This document shows positions 1-7,988 of a stretch of 64,000 bases of DNA, in pieces. The notes beneath the pieces were generated by a model. That model was given only the letters and a program-made list of their open reading frames with translations. It was not told where the DNA came from and did not search any database. The stretch's first letter is position 1; each line of letters opens with the position of its first letter. A program made the translations under genes and the position numbers. The stretch is from Nonomuraea jiangxiensis (GTDB lineage Bacteria; Actinomycetota; Actinomycetes; Streptosporangiales; Streptosporangiaceae). The stretch is taken from NCBI RefSeq assembly GCF_900099965.1, contig NZ_FNDJ01000013.1, positions 1 to 64,000 on the forward strand, written 5' to 3'.

Positions 1-965
1 TCCAGCGTCGTCGCGCCGATCGTCTGCAGCTCGCCGCGGGCCAGCATGGGCTTGAGGATGCTGGCGGCGTCGATCGCGCCCTCGGCGGCGCCCGCACCCA
101 CGAGCGTGTGCAGCTCGTCGATGAACAGGATGATGTCGCCGCGCGTGCGGATCTCCTTGAGCACCTTCTTCAGGCGCTCCTCGAAGTCACCGCGGTAACG
201 GGAGCCGGCGACCAGGGCGCCGAGGTCAAGCGTGTAGAGCTGCTTGTCCTTCAGCGTCTCGGGCACCTCGCCCCTGACGATCTTCTGCGACAGGCCCTCG
301 ACGACGGCGGTCTTGCCGACGCCGGGCTCGCCGATGAGAACGGGGTTGTTCTTGGTCCTCCTGGAGAGGACCTGCATGACCCGCTCGATCTCCTTCTCAC
401 GGCCGATGACCGGATCCAGCTTGCCCTCGCGGGCGGCCTGGGTCAGGTTGCGGCCGAACTGGTCGAGCACCAAGGACGTCGACGGCGCGGACTCCTGAGG
501 GCCGCCCGCCGCGGCCGGCTCCTTGCCCTGGTAACCGTGGAGCAACTGGATGACCTGCTGCCTGACACGGTTGAGATCAGCTCCAAGCTTGACCAGCACC
601 TGGGCGGCCACACCTTCACCCTCACGGATGAGCCCGAGCAGGATGTGCTCGGTGCCGATGTAGTTGTGACCCAGTTGCAAAGCCTCACGGAGCGACAGCT
701 CGAGGACCTTCTTGGCCCGCGGGGTGAACGGAATGTGCCCCGACGGAGCCGACTGGCCCTGGCCGATGATCTCCTCGACCTGCTGGCGCACACCCTCAAG
801 GCTGATGCCGAGGCTCTCCAGAGCCTTGGCGGCCACGCCCTCACCTTCGTGGATCAAGCCAAGAAGAATGTGCTCAGTGCCGATGTAGTTGTGGTTGAGC
901 ATCCTGGCCTCTTCTTGGGCCAAGACGACAACACGCCTCGCTCGGTCGGTGAACCTCTCGAACAT
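1..965 (-). CDS. clpC: ATP-dependent Clp protease ATPase subunit ClpC (N-terminal part)
   Basis: Hsp100/AAA+ unfoldase that feeds substrates to the ClpP peptidase. The gene is cut by the left window edge, leaving about 321 N-terminal residues. The ATG at 965 is preceded by GAGGAG at a 7-nt spacing. The N-domain shows two Clp_N repeats, each containing NYIGTEHILLGLI (around residues 26 and 101). The first AAA+ module follows, with Walker A GEPGVGKT, the pore region YRGDFEERLKK and Walker B ILFIDELHTL. The two Clp_N repeats and the short linker before the AAA+ module fit ClpC rather than ClpA or ClpB. It is transcribed away from lsr2 across a long gene-free gap, so it has its own promoter region. 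Confidence 0.96.
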   Translation of the reverse strand, partial: MFERFTDRARRVVVLAQEEARMLNHNYIGTEHILLGLIHEGEGVAAKALESLGISLEGVRQQVEEIIGQGQSAPSGHIPFTPRAKKVLELSLREALQLGHNYIGTEHILLGLIREGEGVAAQVLVKLGADLNRVRQQVIQLLHGYQGKEPAAAGGPQESAPSTSLVLDQFGRNLTQAAREGKLDPVIGREKEIERVMQVLSRRTKNNPVLIGEPGVGKTAVVEGLSQKIVRGEVPETLKDKQLYTLDLGALVAGSRYRGDFEERLKKVLKEIRTRGDIILFIDELHTLVGAGAAEGAIDAASILKPMLARGELQTIGATTL

Positions 966-1146
966 CTCGTCGCTCCTCACAGAGCGGTCAGTCAGGCCGG
1001 TAAATCCGGTCCCGTCCTCCCGCATGCTAGCCCTGGCTCGGCGAACCGTGCCCACTGCCGCTGACACGCTCTATAACAGAGACGTTCCCCGAGAGCAGGG
1101 CGTTCACCCTCCATCCAACTACTGTTCGGGGGTGACGTGTTCCCGA

Positions 1147-1162
1147 TACGCCGCAAGCGAAC
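1147..1162. promoter_or_regulatory. possible ClgR-type operator upstream of clpC
   Basis: The imperfect palindrome TACGCCGCAAGCGAAC has the CGC-N5-GCG form of ClgR boxes, which control clp genes in actinomycetes. It lies about 180 bp upstream of the clpC start. The match is short and the region is GC-rich, so this is only a candidate. Confidence 0.25.
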
Positions 1163-2484
1163 GATGTTTAAGACGCTTCACGGAAGCGGCTGAAATATGC
1201 CGTCCACGGCGAACGCAGATCCACACGGATCGGCATCCGGACGCTAGAGGCGAGTCGGCGTTGGGGCGCCTCATCGCCCGCGCATCCTGGATGCCCACGT
1301 CCGTATCTGTTACGCAATCATCCTATGTCGCGGCGTCAATGCTTGGCCAACCGATCACGTTACGCCCTGAGCATGACACGCCACTCACCGCACACCGCAC
1401 TGCCGCGTAATACAGAACGCCGCCATCGGGTCGGCCCGGTTACCGGCTTCATCCGGCGTCATGCGACAGTTCATCCGATGCCATGCAATCTTCATCCGGC
1501 GTCACTCGACCGCGCCGACCGGCCTCCGCCCCGCAGGGCAGGCCCATTCCCTCACTACGGCGGCCGACGCACCTTTCTCACCCCGCCGCCCGAGGGCGCA
1601 CCCATTCCAGGCCACGTCCTGGCCCAGGGGAGTCCTCATTTCCTGCCGCGCCCCGAGCCCAAGGACACGCCCCATTCCTCCACGACGCCCGGGGCGACAC
1701 CTCATTCCTCGGGCCGCCGCTCGGGGCACCTCGTTCCACCCGGCCGGTCGCACTTGCGGGGCGCCTCGTTTCCCGCCGACCGGTCGCACCTTGCGGGGCA
1801 CACCGGATAGAGGCCCCAGCGCGGGACGGAAGGAGAAGGGGGCGGCATTGTGCCGCGGGGCGAACGAGGGGGCATTGTGCTCTGATGCCGGGGGACGCGG
1901 GATTCTGCGACGCATGCTGGAGATCGAGGGTTATGCCACCATCGCCCATCCCGGTGGCGCACCACATATGCCCCACCAGAGCGCATCTCTCGCGCGGGCG
2001 GGTTATACCACCGGCACGCACTCCTCCACACGACCGGCAATCCGCCCCACACCCATCTCCGGCCCGGGCGAGATATCCCCGCGGCCCGCATCCACATCAC
2101 AGACCGTTATCCCGGCGGCTCGCATCCCAGCGCCGACGGGTTTTCCGACCGGCTCGCATCTCCGAACCGGACGGGTTTTGCGGCGCCAACCCGAGCCGAG
2201 ATCGCGCTTAAGCGCTACAACACTCAGAGTGACGCCGCCGGGTTTACCGGTGGGGCCGATTTCCGGGCTGGCCCGTTCCACGGGCGGCGCGGCACGGGCA
2301 GCGTACGTTGAATGAAGCGTCTGAAGGCCCCGAACGACGGGGGCGCGTCGAGCGTGACGCCACCACATATGTGAGCCGGCGTCGGCAAAAGGGCCCACGG
2401 AACCGAACTCTCGACCAGAACGCCCACATATGGACGGGTCAGAAGATCACTTCCAGGGCCGTCCATTCAAGAACGTCCCAGGAA
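1163..2484. other. gene-free stretch between clpC and lsr2
   Basis: Open frames exist on both strands, but none has a ribosome binding site with a plausible protein: the translations are rich in R, P, H and S without domains. The stretch instead contains short degenerate repeats: one array at 1535-1810, CATTGTGC twice near 1850-1880, and from about 2050 to 2200 a looser family around GGCTCGCATC and GACGGGTTTT. CACATATG or a close variant occurs near 1965, 2365 and 2427. No tRNA or known RNA was recognised. Confidence 0.6.
1535..1810. repeat. degenerate tandem repeat array, about 30-36 bp period
   Basis: About eight diverged units each end in a version of GGGGCACCTCATTCC (for example CCCATTCC at 1543, 1601 and 1671; CCTCATTTCC at 1634; CCTCATTCC at 1700; CCTCGTTCC at 1729; CCTCGTTTCC at 1764). 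Units are separated by 28-37 bp of variable GC-rich sequence. No coding frame is preserved across units. Function unknown. Confidence 0.55.
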
Positions 2485-2543
2485 TGATCATGCGCTTATG
2501 GCGGTCGCCGGGGTCCTAGGCGAACGGCATAAGCGCATGGTCA
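2485..2543 (-). terminator. long inverted repeat just downstream of lsr2
   Basis: A 16-bp inverted repeat (2485-2500 and 2528-2543, one G-T pair) with core ATGCGCTTATG/CATAAGCGCAT flanks a 27-nt loop. It starts 12 bp past the lsr2 stop. It is probably an intrinsic or processing terminator for lsr2, although there is no T-run. Confidence 0.5.
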
Positions 2544-2555
2544 GGAGATGGCCCC

Positions 2556-2888
2556 TCAGTGAGCCGCTTCGTACTTCTCCACGACGGTGGAGGCGATACG
2601 GCCGCGCTCGCTCACAGGCAGACCGTGGGCCTTGGCCCACTGCCGGATCTCCGAGCTCTTCTCGCGGCTCATCGCCCTGCTGCCGCCGCGACCACGACGG
2701 CGCGTGGAGACGGCACCTGCCCGGCGTGCGTGCTGCACGAAAGGCGTGAGCGCGTCCCTCAGCTTCTTCGCGTTAAGGTCGCTGAGGTCAATCTCATAGG
2801 AGGAGCCGTCAATAGCGAAGCTGACCGTCTCATTGGCCTCGCCCCCATCGAGGTCATCGATGAGAATCTCCTGGATCTGCTTGGCCAT
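2556..2888 (-). CDS. lsr2: Lsr2 nucleoid-associated xenogeneic silencer
   Basis: Histone-like protein of 110 residues that binds AT-rich DNA and silences horizontally acquired genes. The N-terminal half (MAKQIQEILIDDLDG..., residues 1-60) is the beta-strand oligomerisation domain. The C-terminal half carries the Lsr2 DNA-binding fold ending in SERGRIAS, whose RGR inserts into the minor groove. The longer upstream frame was rejected because MAKQIQEI is the family start and GGAAAGG lies just before the ATG at 2888. A basic glycine/arginine linker (RRRGRGGSR) separates the domains. Many actinomycetes carry two Lsr2 paralogues; this one sits at the usual lysS-lsr2-clpC locus. Confidence 0.97.
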   Translation of the reverse strand: MAKQIQEILIDDLDGGEANETVSFAIDGSSYEIDLSDLNAKKLRDALTPFVQHARRAGAVSTRRRGRGGSRAMSREKSSEIRQWAKAHGLPVSERGRIASTVVEKYEAAH

Positions 2889-2993
2889 GTACGCAATCCT
2901 TTCCCGGAGCATTGTTTCATTCGCCTGCCCAAACATATACCCGGAAAGGCGTGGAGACAATTCAGCGCTACGGGGATTCGGCTGACTGGCCGA

Positions 2994-3140
2994 TCAGTTC
3001 CCCTTCTCCGCCTGATCCTCGGGGTTTGGCCGGCGCCTGGGCCCCTCCGAGCGGACCAACTTCACTACACCAAAGATGAAGGCGCCGCCCACCACGAGCG
3101 GGGGGATGAGCGCTGACAATACGTCTGTTACGGCTTCCAT
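2994..3140 (-). CDS. small single-pass membrane protein, 48 aa
   Basis: A start at 3140 (RBS GAGGA) gives a 48-residue protein with one hydrophobic helix (ALIPPLVVGGAFIFGVV, about residues 9-25) followed by a basic, hydrophilic tail. I do not recognise a named family; short membrane proteins of this layout are common in actinomycetes. It is co-directional with lsr2, 105 bp upstream of it. The upstream frame extension to 3320 lacks a better start and is Arg/Pro-rich, so it was excluded. Confidence 0.6.
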   Translation of the reverse strand: MEAVTDVLSALIPPLVVGGAFIFGVVKLVRSEGPRRRPNPEDQAEKGN

Positions 3141-3401
3141 TCGTCCTCGCCTCCACGGCTGGCAGGGTTTCGGGGGCGCAATATCGCGGCGGCTCGCGGC
3201 CGGCGGGAGCGCGGAGCTCCTCTGAGACGCCGGCCACAACCACCCGCAACCGACCATAGCGGTACACACATGCCCTGCGTGTCGCAGGGGCGCCAACATC
3301 CGGCAACCCGGACGCCCCATAGCCTAATGCCAGTCTCTCCAGGCTCCTTACCGGATCAAGGGAAAATTTTACGTAAAGGCATCCGCCCAGGTACGGATGG
3401 C

Positions 3402-3890
3402 TCAACGAAGATCTTTAACGACACGCGTTCCAGCCAGCCTGTCGTGTGGGCCACGCTCCAGCGGCTTGTCGATCAGGATCAGCAGGCCCACGCCGAACAG
3501 CAACATTCCGGCCAGCAGATTGACGACCGGAATGCCGATCAGCATCACCGGTACGGGATAGACCAGGGCTCGTTTGAGCAGCGCCCGTGACGGATGGTCT
3601 CCCGGCGCCAGGCGAATCCTCATGATCGCCTTCCCGAACGTCCGGCCGTTCCGGTAATGCGCCCGCCAGTCGTAGCAGGCATAACCGAGCCCGGCCACAA
3701 GCCAGGCGAACACACCCGGCAACCGCCCATCGAACACCTCCAGCACCCCTACAGTCCGCAAGATGCCCCACAGCGCGATGAACAGAATGTAATAGAAGAC
3801 CCCGAAGACGAGTGCTTCAATCAGGCGTGCCGCGAGCCGTTCCCACCATTCCGCGGGCAACGCGCCCGCCCCCGGCGGCATCCCGGCCAT
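3402..3890 (-). CDS. RDD family membrane protein
   Basis: 162-residue integral membrane protein of the RDD family (function not firmly known; some members act in transport or sodium/proton exchange). The Arg-Asp-type signature is seen at WWERLAARLIEALV, and the family's G-R-T-x-GK motif appears as NGRTFGKAIMRIRL. Three or four hydrophobic helices are apparent, and the protein ends in a short charged tail. The ATG at 3890 is preceded by GAGGTGGGGGTT; a GTG at 3899 overlaps that RBS and is less likely. It follows a second RDD gene (4014-5453) but is separated from it by a strong terminator, so the pair is probably not one transcript. Confidence 0.85.
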   Translation of the reverse strand: MAGMPPGAGALPAEWWERLAARLIEALVFGVFYYILFIALWGILRTVGVLEVFDGRLPGVFAWLVAGLGYACYDWRAHYRNGRTFGKAIMRIRLAPGDHPSRALLKRALVYPVPVMLIGIPVVNLLAGMLLFGVGLLILIDKPLERGPHDRLAGTRVVKDLR

Positions 3891-3963
3891 AACCCCCACC
3901 TCGCGTCATCGACGGCCCTGTCGGGAGTACAGGTCCCCCCATTTTGGTACGGCCCCCACACAC

Positions 3964-3998
3964 AAAACAGGGGCCGGCGGGAAGCCGGCCCCTGTTTT
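3964..3998 (-). terminator. intrinsic terminator after the large RDD gene
   Basis: Perfect 15-bp stem (AAAACAGGGGCCGGC with its complement at 3984-3998), 5-nt loop, and a T-run on both strands. It lies 16 bp past the stop at 4014 and can work in both directions. Confidence 0.9.
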
Positions 3999-4013
3999 AC
4001 GCTGTCGTGCGAG

Positions 4014-5453
4014 CTACTTGATCTTCACCACGACGGTGCCCGCGATCTTGTCCGCGAACGTCTGCTGCAGCGGCTTGTCCCAGAGCTGGGAGGCGCCGTT
4101 GAGCGCCACCACCACGTAGGCGAACAACGAGCTGAGGAACCCGAGGGGGATCGCGTTGATCGCCCAGCCTCCCCAGGTCACCGCACCGCGCATGAGCGCC
4201 GTGGAGACCGGCAGGCCGCCCGGGGGAATTCCTTGCCCCACGGGGACGACCTTGATGCCCATCACCATCTTGCCGACGGTCTGGCCGTTCATCTTCAGCA
4301 GGAAGAACTCGTAAGCCACCCAGATCGCCGTCACGATCAGGGCCGACAGGATGCTCACCACCACCGAGGAGAACAGTCCGCTGCTGCTGCCGTCCAGCGA
4401 GGAGTAGCTGGCCACGAAGAGGGCGGCCATGATGAAGCCGACGACGATGTTCACGATGAACAGGATCACGAAGTCGATGAGCCGCGCCACCAGCCGCTGC
4501 CACCACTCCGCCAGCGGGCCCGGAGCGCCGGGTGGCTGCACGCCCACCGGCTGGCCGTAGGGCTGACCGTAGCCGGGCTGGCCATAGGCCTGCTGCTGCG
4601 GCTGCCCATAGCCCTGGGCGTACTGCTGGTCACCGTACTGCTGGCCGTAGCCGGGCTGCTGCCCGTAGCCAGGCTGGGCGTAGCCGGGCTGGGACTGCTG
4701 CTGCTGGCCGTAGCCCTGCTGGCCCGACTGTGGCTGCTGCCCGTACTGCTGCTGGCCGTATTGCTGTTGCTGGTCGTACTGCTGCTGCTGCTCGTAACCC
4801 TGCTGGCCATAGCCTTGCTGACCGTAGCCCTGCTGACCGTAGTCGGGCTGGGACTGCTGCTGCTGACCATAGCTCTGCTGGCCCGACTGCGGCTGCTGGC
4901 CGTAGCCCTGCTGCCCGTAGCCCTGCTGCTGGCCGTAGTCGGCCTGGGACTGCGGCTGCTGACCGTAGCCCTGCTGCTGACCGTAGTCAGGCTGGGACTG
5001 CTGCTGCTGGCCGTAACCCTGCTGGCCCGACTGCGGCTGCTGCCCGTACTGAGGCTGCTGGCCGTAGCCGGGCTGCTGTCCGTACTGAGGCTGTTGTCCG
5101 TAGCCCTGCTGCTGGCCGTAGTCGGGCTGGGACTGCTGCTGCTGTCCGTAGCCCTGCTGCTGCCCGTGTTGGGGCTGCTGCCCGTACTGGGGCTGTCCGT
5201 ACTGGGGCTGCTGGCCGTACTGCTGTTGCTGGCCGTATTGGGGCTGCTGGCCATAGCCCTGCTGGCCATAGCCCTGCTGCTGCCCGTACGGGGGCTGCCC
5301 GAAGGCGTCGTCCGCCCGGTAGCCGACCACAGTGGCGTCGGGGTCGGGCTCACCGTGACGGCGGCCCGCGTTGTGCTGCCCGTAGTCCGGCGTACCAGGT
5401 GCAGAGTTCTCGCCGGAATCGTCCTGTGGATACGGCGGCTGTCCGGTGCTCAC
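4014..5453 (-). CDS. RDD family membrane protein with long Q/Y/G-rich prion-like N-terminal domain
   Basis: 479 residues starting at GTG 5453, which has GAGGTGA upstream; the frame's extra 11 codons lack an RBS. Residues 1-45 are acidic and polar. Residues about 55-330 are a low-complexity domain built from GYGQQ, QYGQQ, QQQSQPDYG and similar units. The last 150 residues are an RDD domain (WWQRLVARLIDFVILF, then NGQTVGKMVMGIKV) with about four membrane helices. The composition resembles eukaryotic prion-like domains (FUS type) that form condensates; a role here is inference only. Shorter proline/glutamine-rich tails are known on other actinomycete RDD proteins. Separate from the 3402 gene by a terminator. 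Confidence 0.88.
   Translation of the reverse strand: MSTGQPPYPQDDSGENSAPGTPDYGQHNAGRRHGEPDPDATVVGYRADDAFGQPPYGQQQGYGQQGYGQQPQYGQQQQYGQQPQYGQPQYGQQPQHGQQQGYGQQQQSQPDYGQQQGYGQQPQYGQQPGYGQQPQYGQQPQSGQQGYGQQQQSQPDYGQQQGYGQQPQSQADYGQQQGYGQQGYGQQPQSGQQSYGQQQQSQPDYGQQGYGQQGYGQQGYEQQQQYDQQQQYGQQQYGQQPQSGQQGYGQQQQSQPGYAQPGYGQQPGYGQQYGDQQYAQGYGQPQQQAYGQPGYGQPYGQPVGVQPPGAPGPLAEWWQRLVARLIDFVILFIVNIVVGFIMAALFVASYSSLDGSSSGLFSSVVVSILSALIVTAIWVAYEFFLLKMNGQTVGKMVMGIKVVPVGQGIPPGGLPVSTALMRGAVTWGGWAINAIPLGFLSSLFAYVVVALNGASQLWDKPLQQTFADKIAGTVVVKIK
4561..5300. repeat. coding tandem repeats (GGCTGCTGxCCGTA units)
   Basis: DNA repeats that encode the Q/Y/G-rich domain of the RDD protein. On the + strand they read as variants of CTGCTGGCCGTAGCCCTG, with 12-30 bp units in irregular order. 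Such repeats can expand or contract by slippage, so length may vary between strains. Confidence 0.85.
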
Positions 5454-5538
5454 CGTGTCACCTCGCTTCGAGTGCGCGTGTGGCACATGTCAGGACACAT
5501 GCCTGTGCTGCCCAACGTATCGACATAGGTATCAACAA

Positions 5539-6120
5539 TCACCTTTCCATGCGGTCAAGGTCTGCGTCACCCGATGTCAGATGGAGCAGCATGCGGGTGT
5601 TGCCGAGGGTGTTCGGCTTGACGTGTTCCAGGTCGAGGAACTCCGCCACACCCTCGTCGTACGAGGCCAGCAGCTCGGCGTAGACCTCAGGAGAGACCGG
5701 GGTGCCCTGGATCGGCAGGAAACCGTGCCTGGCGAAGAAGTCGACCTCAAAAGTCAGACAGAATACACGCCGCAGTCCCAGATCCTTCGCCTGCTGGATA
5801 AGCGCCGCGACGATGCGGCCCCCGACTCCCATCCCCCGGCACTCGGGATCCACGGCCACCGTACGGACCTCTGCGAGATCCTCCCAGAGCACGTGGAGCG
5901 CGCCGCAGCCGACGACCTGCCCGCCCCGCTCGGCCACCCAGAACTCCTGTACGTCCTCGTACAGCGTCACCGTGGCCTTCTCCAGAAGCCGCGGACCCGC
6001 GCCCGCGTAGGTGTCGACGAGGCGCCGGACCGTGCGCACATCGGGCGTGCGGGCACGCCGGACCACGACTCCCCCCTCGGGCCCGGGATTAGGCGCTGTC
6101 AGCTCGGCCACCTGCTCCAT
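5539..6120 (-). CDS. GNAT acetyltransferase, amino-acid N-acetyltransferase (ArgA-like)
   Basis: 193-residue GNAT protein that probably transfers acetyl from acetyl-CoA to glutamate, the first step of arginine synthesis; short ArgA-type enzymes do this in actinobacteria. Visible are the acetyl-CoA pyrophosphate loop in ECRGMGVGGRIV, the preceding strand AEVRTVAVDP, and the conserved end FFARHGF. The start is set at ATG 6120 because GGAG lies 6 nt upstream; ATG 6144 is in frame but has a weak RBS. It stands alone between divergent neighbours. Substrate is inferred from family similarity only. Confidence 0.8.
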   Translation of the reverse strand: MEQVAELTAPNPGPEGGVVVRRARTPDVRTVRRLVDTYAGAGPRLLEKATVTLYEDVQEFWVAERGGQVVGCGALHVLWEDLAEVRTVAVDPECRGMGVGGRIVAALIQQAKDLGLRRVFCLTFEVDFFARHGFLPIQGTPVSPEVYAELLASYDEGVAEFLDLEHVKPNTLGNTRMLLHLTSGDADLDRMER

Positions 6121-6339
6121 GGCTCTCCAGAGTACAGATGTCATTACGGCTCGGCCCTAACTCCCACGTCTCGGCCCATCTTGTTACATCTGGTGGTCGA
6201 TCGAGCACGCCACCCGCTCGGCTCGGCCTCAAGGCCCAAGCTCGGGCAAAGAGGACATAAGGTCTGTTCTGCACGGTTGCCCCCGAGATCACCTTGTGAC
6301 CCTTCAGTTGTGAAACCTCTACAGACTTGGCAGTTCTGG

Positions 6340-6368
6340 TTGAGCACGAACCTGGAGTGCATTAGTGT
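6340..6368 (+). promoter_or_regulatory. promoter of the c-di-AMP riboswitch leader
   Basis: TTGAGC (6340-6345), a 17-bp spacer and TAGTGT (6363-6368) form a sigma-A-like promoter. Transcription from about 6375 would give a leader of roughly 170 nt that contains the riboswitch. Confidence 0.5.
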
Positions 6369-6401
6369 CCAGCGACGATGTTCCCCGCGTGTCGCGCGCG
6401 G

Positions 6402-6527
6402 AGACACGCTCAATCCCCGTAAGGGGAGCCGGGGACCCGCCGGTGGCGCGAGCCATCACTGGGGTGAATCCGAGTTCGGTAGGGCTGCTCCGGCCCGAAC
6501 CCGTCAGCTAACCCGGTAGGCGTCGAT
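6402..6527 (+). promoter_or_regulatory. ydaO/yuaA c-di-AMP riboswitch
   Basis: The sequence carries the conserved blocks of this class in order: CGCTCAATCCCC, a small hairpin, CGGGGACCC, GGGGTGAATCC, TAGGGC, GCCCGAACCCGTCAGCTAAC and the closing TAGGCG, which can pair with the 5' CGCT. It lies directly in front of an NlpC/P60 hydrolase gene. In Streptomyces, c-di-AMP riboswitches of this class control wall-lytic genes such as rpfA; ligand binding normally lowers expression. The Shine-Dalgarno GAGAGGAG begins right after the aptamer (6528-6535) and no terminator is seen before the gene. Confidence 0.95.
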
Positions 6528-6543
6528 GAGAGGAGCTTGGTTG

Positions 6544-7611
6544 GTGAAGCGCATGCTCAGCCGTGGGATGAAGTCGGCGGGCAAGCACGCCTGCCCTCCG
6601 GAACACGCTCGGCGGACGCCCGGTCTCGACCGTCCCCGATGGGGCCGTCTGGGTGTGGTCGGCGTCACCGTCGCCGCGCTGCTGTTCGCCATCCCCGTCG
6701 GCTCCGCGTCCGCTGATCCCAAGCCCTCGCTCAAGGAGCTCGCCGACCAGGTCGAGCAGATGCACACCGAGATCGAGACGCTGACCGAGCAGTACAACGG
6801 CCAGCGGGAGAAGCTCAAGACCGCCAAGAAGTCCTCGGAGGCCGCGCAGCGGACGCTGGCGACCAGCGAGGCCGATCTCTCCGCCAAGCGCGCCAAGGCC
6901 GTCCTGCTCGCCCAGAACTCCTACATGACGGGCGGCCTGAACAACATGCTCGCCCTCATGACCTCCGGCGACCCTGACGACCTCCTCGACCGCGCCGCCA
7001 CCACCTACGCGATCGAGCAGCAGCAGGGCGAGGAGGTCAACCAGGTCACCAGGGCCATGGACGCCGCCGAACGCGCCCGCGCCGCCGCCAAGGCGCGCAT
7101 CGACGAGGTCCAGAAGATCGTCTCGGACATCGAGTCCAAGCGCGACAAGATCACCAAGTTGGTCACCAAGGTCGAGAGCAACCTCTACAGGCGTGCCCTG
7201 GGTGAGGCGGGCCGGCCGGGCACCCGCGCGGTGCGCGTCAACCTGCCGGTCATCGGCAGCGGCAAGGCGGCTGAGGCGGCCCGGTGGGCACTCACCCAGC
7301 AGCTCAAGCCGTACGTGTGGGGCGCCGAGGGCCCCGGCTCCTACGACTGCTCGGGCCTGATCATGGCCGCCTACCAGCGGGTGGGCATCTCGCTGCCGCA
7401 CTACACCGGCAGCCAGTGGACCGCGGGCAGGCACATCTCGCGCTCCGAGCTACGCGCCGGCGACCTGGTGTTCTTCTACAACGACCTGCACCACGTGGGC
7501 CTCTATCTGGGCGGCGGCATGATGGTGCACGCCCCGCAGACGGGCGACGTCGTACGGATCGCGTCGATCGCCAACCGGCCCTTCGCAGGCGCCGTGCGGA
7601 TCGCTGACTAG
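6544..7611 (+). CDS. secreted NlpC/P60 peptidoglycan endopeptidase
   Basis: 355-residue exported wall hydrolase expected to cut peptide stems of peptidoglycan. The GTG at 6544 has GAGAGGAG 8 nt upstream; an ATG at 6526 overlaps that RBS. After a basic N-terminus, a signal helix (GVVGVTVAALLFAIPVGSA) ends near SASA-D. Residues about 65-220 form a long coiled coil (LADQVEQMHTEIETL...). The C-terminal 110 residues are the NlpC/P60 domain with catalytic Cys269 in YDCSGL and His317 in HHVGLYLGG. The coiled-coil plus NlpC layout is that of RipA/CwlO-like enzymes used in growth and division. Controlled by the c-di-AMP riboswitch in its leader. Confidence 0.93.
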   Translation: MKRMLSRGMKSAGKHACPPEHARRTPGLDRPRWGRLGVVGVTVAALLFAIPVGSASADPKPSLKELADQVEQMHTEIETLTEQYNGQREKLKTAKKSSEAAQRTLATSEADLSAKRAKAVLLAQNSYMTGGLNNMLALMTSGDPDDLLDRAATTYAIEQQQGEEVNQVTRAMDAAERARAAAKARIDEVQKIVSDIESKRDKITKLVTKVESNLYRRALGEAGRPGTRAVRVNLPVIGSGKAAEAARWALTQQLKPYVWGAEGPGSYDCSGLIMAAYQRVGISLPHYTGSQWTAGRHISRSELRAGDLVFFYNDLHHVGLYLGGGMMVHAPQTGDVVRIASIANRPFAGAVRIAD

Positions 7612-7630
7612 CCCGCCGGAACGCGCGCCG

Positions 7631-7843
7631 TCAGATGAGCTGGCGGCGGGCCGCCCAGGCCACGGCCTCGATCGCGGTGGCCACGCCGATACGGTCACAG
7701 ATCCCCCGCAATCGCCGGCGTACTGTGCGTCCGCTGATATCCAGACGTCTGCCCACCCGATCTACCGTGACTCCCTTGGCCAGCTCCGAGAGCAGTGCCA
7801 AATCAGCATGGCTTAGCTCAACGCCTTCAGTGAGCACATCCAT
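7631..7843 (-). CDS. small stand-alone LuxR/HTH-type DNA-binding protein, 70 aa
   Basis: A start at ATG 7843, preceded by GGGGAGGG, gives 70 residues that are almost entirely one helix-turn-helix: LSELAKGVTVDRVGRRLDISGRTVRRRLRGICDRIG, ending in AIEAVAWAARRQLI. This resembles the C-terminal GerE/LuxR domain without a receiver. Target unknown. It is divergent from a P450 pseudogene whose start lies about 145 bp away, so it may once have controlled it. The frame upstream of 7843 is not protein-like. Confidence 0.7.
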   Translation of the reverse strand: MDVLTEGVELSHADLALLSELAKGVTVDRVGRRLDISGRTVRRRLRGICDRIGVATAIEAVAWAARRQLI

Positions 7844-7988
7844 CGGGAGCCCTCCCCCCCAACAGCAGAACTCGGACCTCGCAGATGGGCCAAAGCCGCT
7901 CCTCGCAGACGGTAAACGCATCCTGGAAAGGTCGTCAAGCACGATAAGTCACGCCCTTGACCATCGCTATTGACATGATCCGATATAT

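Noticed and set aside
1461..2315. Several overlapping frames of 240-284 codons on the + strand and 130-147 on the minus strand
   Set aside because: No RBS, no domain, strongly R/P/H/S-biased translations over degenerate DNA repeats.
4561..5300. CRISPR-like array
   Set aside because: Units are irregular and contiguous, with no unique spacers, and they encode one uninterrupted low-complexity protein domain.
3594..5528. Long + strand frame with a Leu/Val/Ala-rich translation, opposite the RDD genes
   Set aside because: It is the antisense reading of the Q/Y/G repeat gene and of the smaller RDD gene; the minus-strand genes have RBSs, domains and a terminator.
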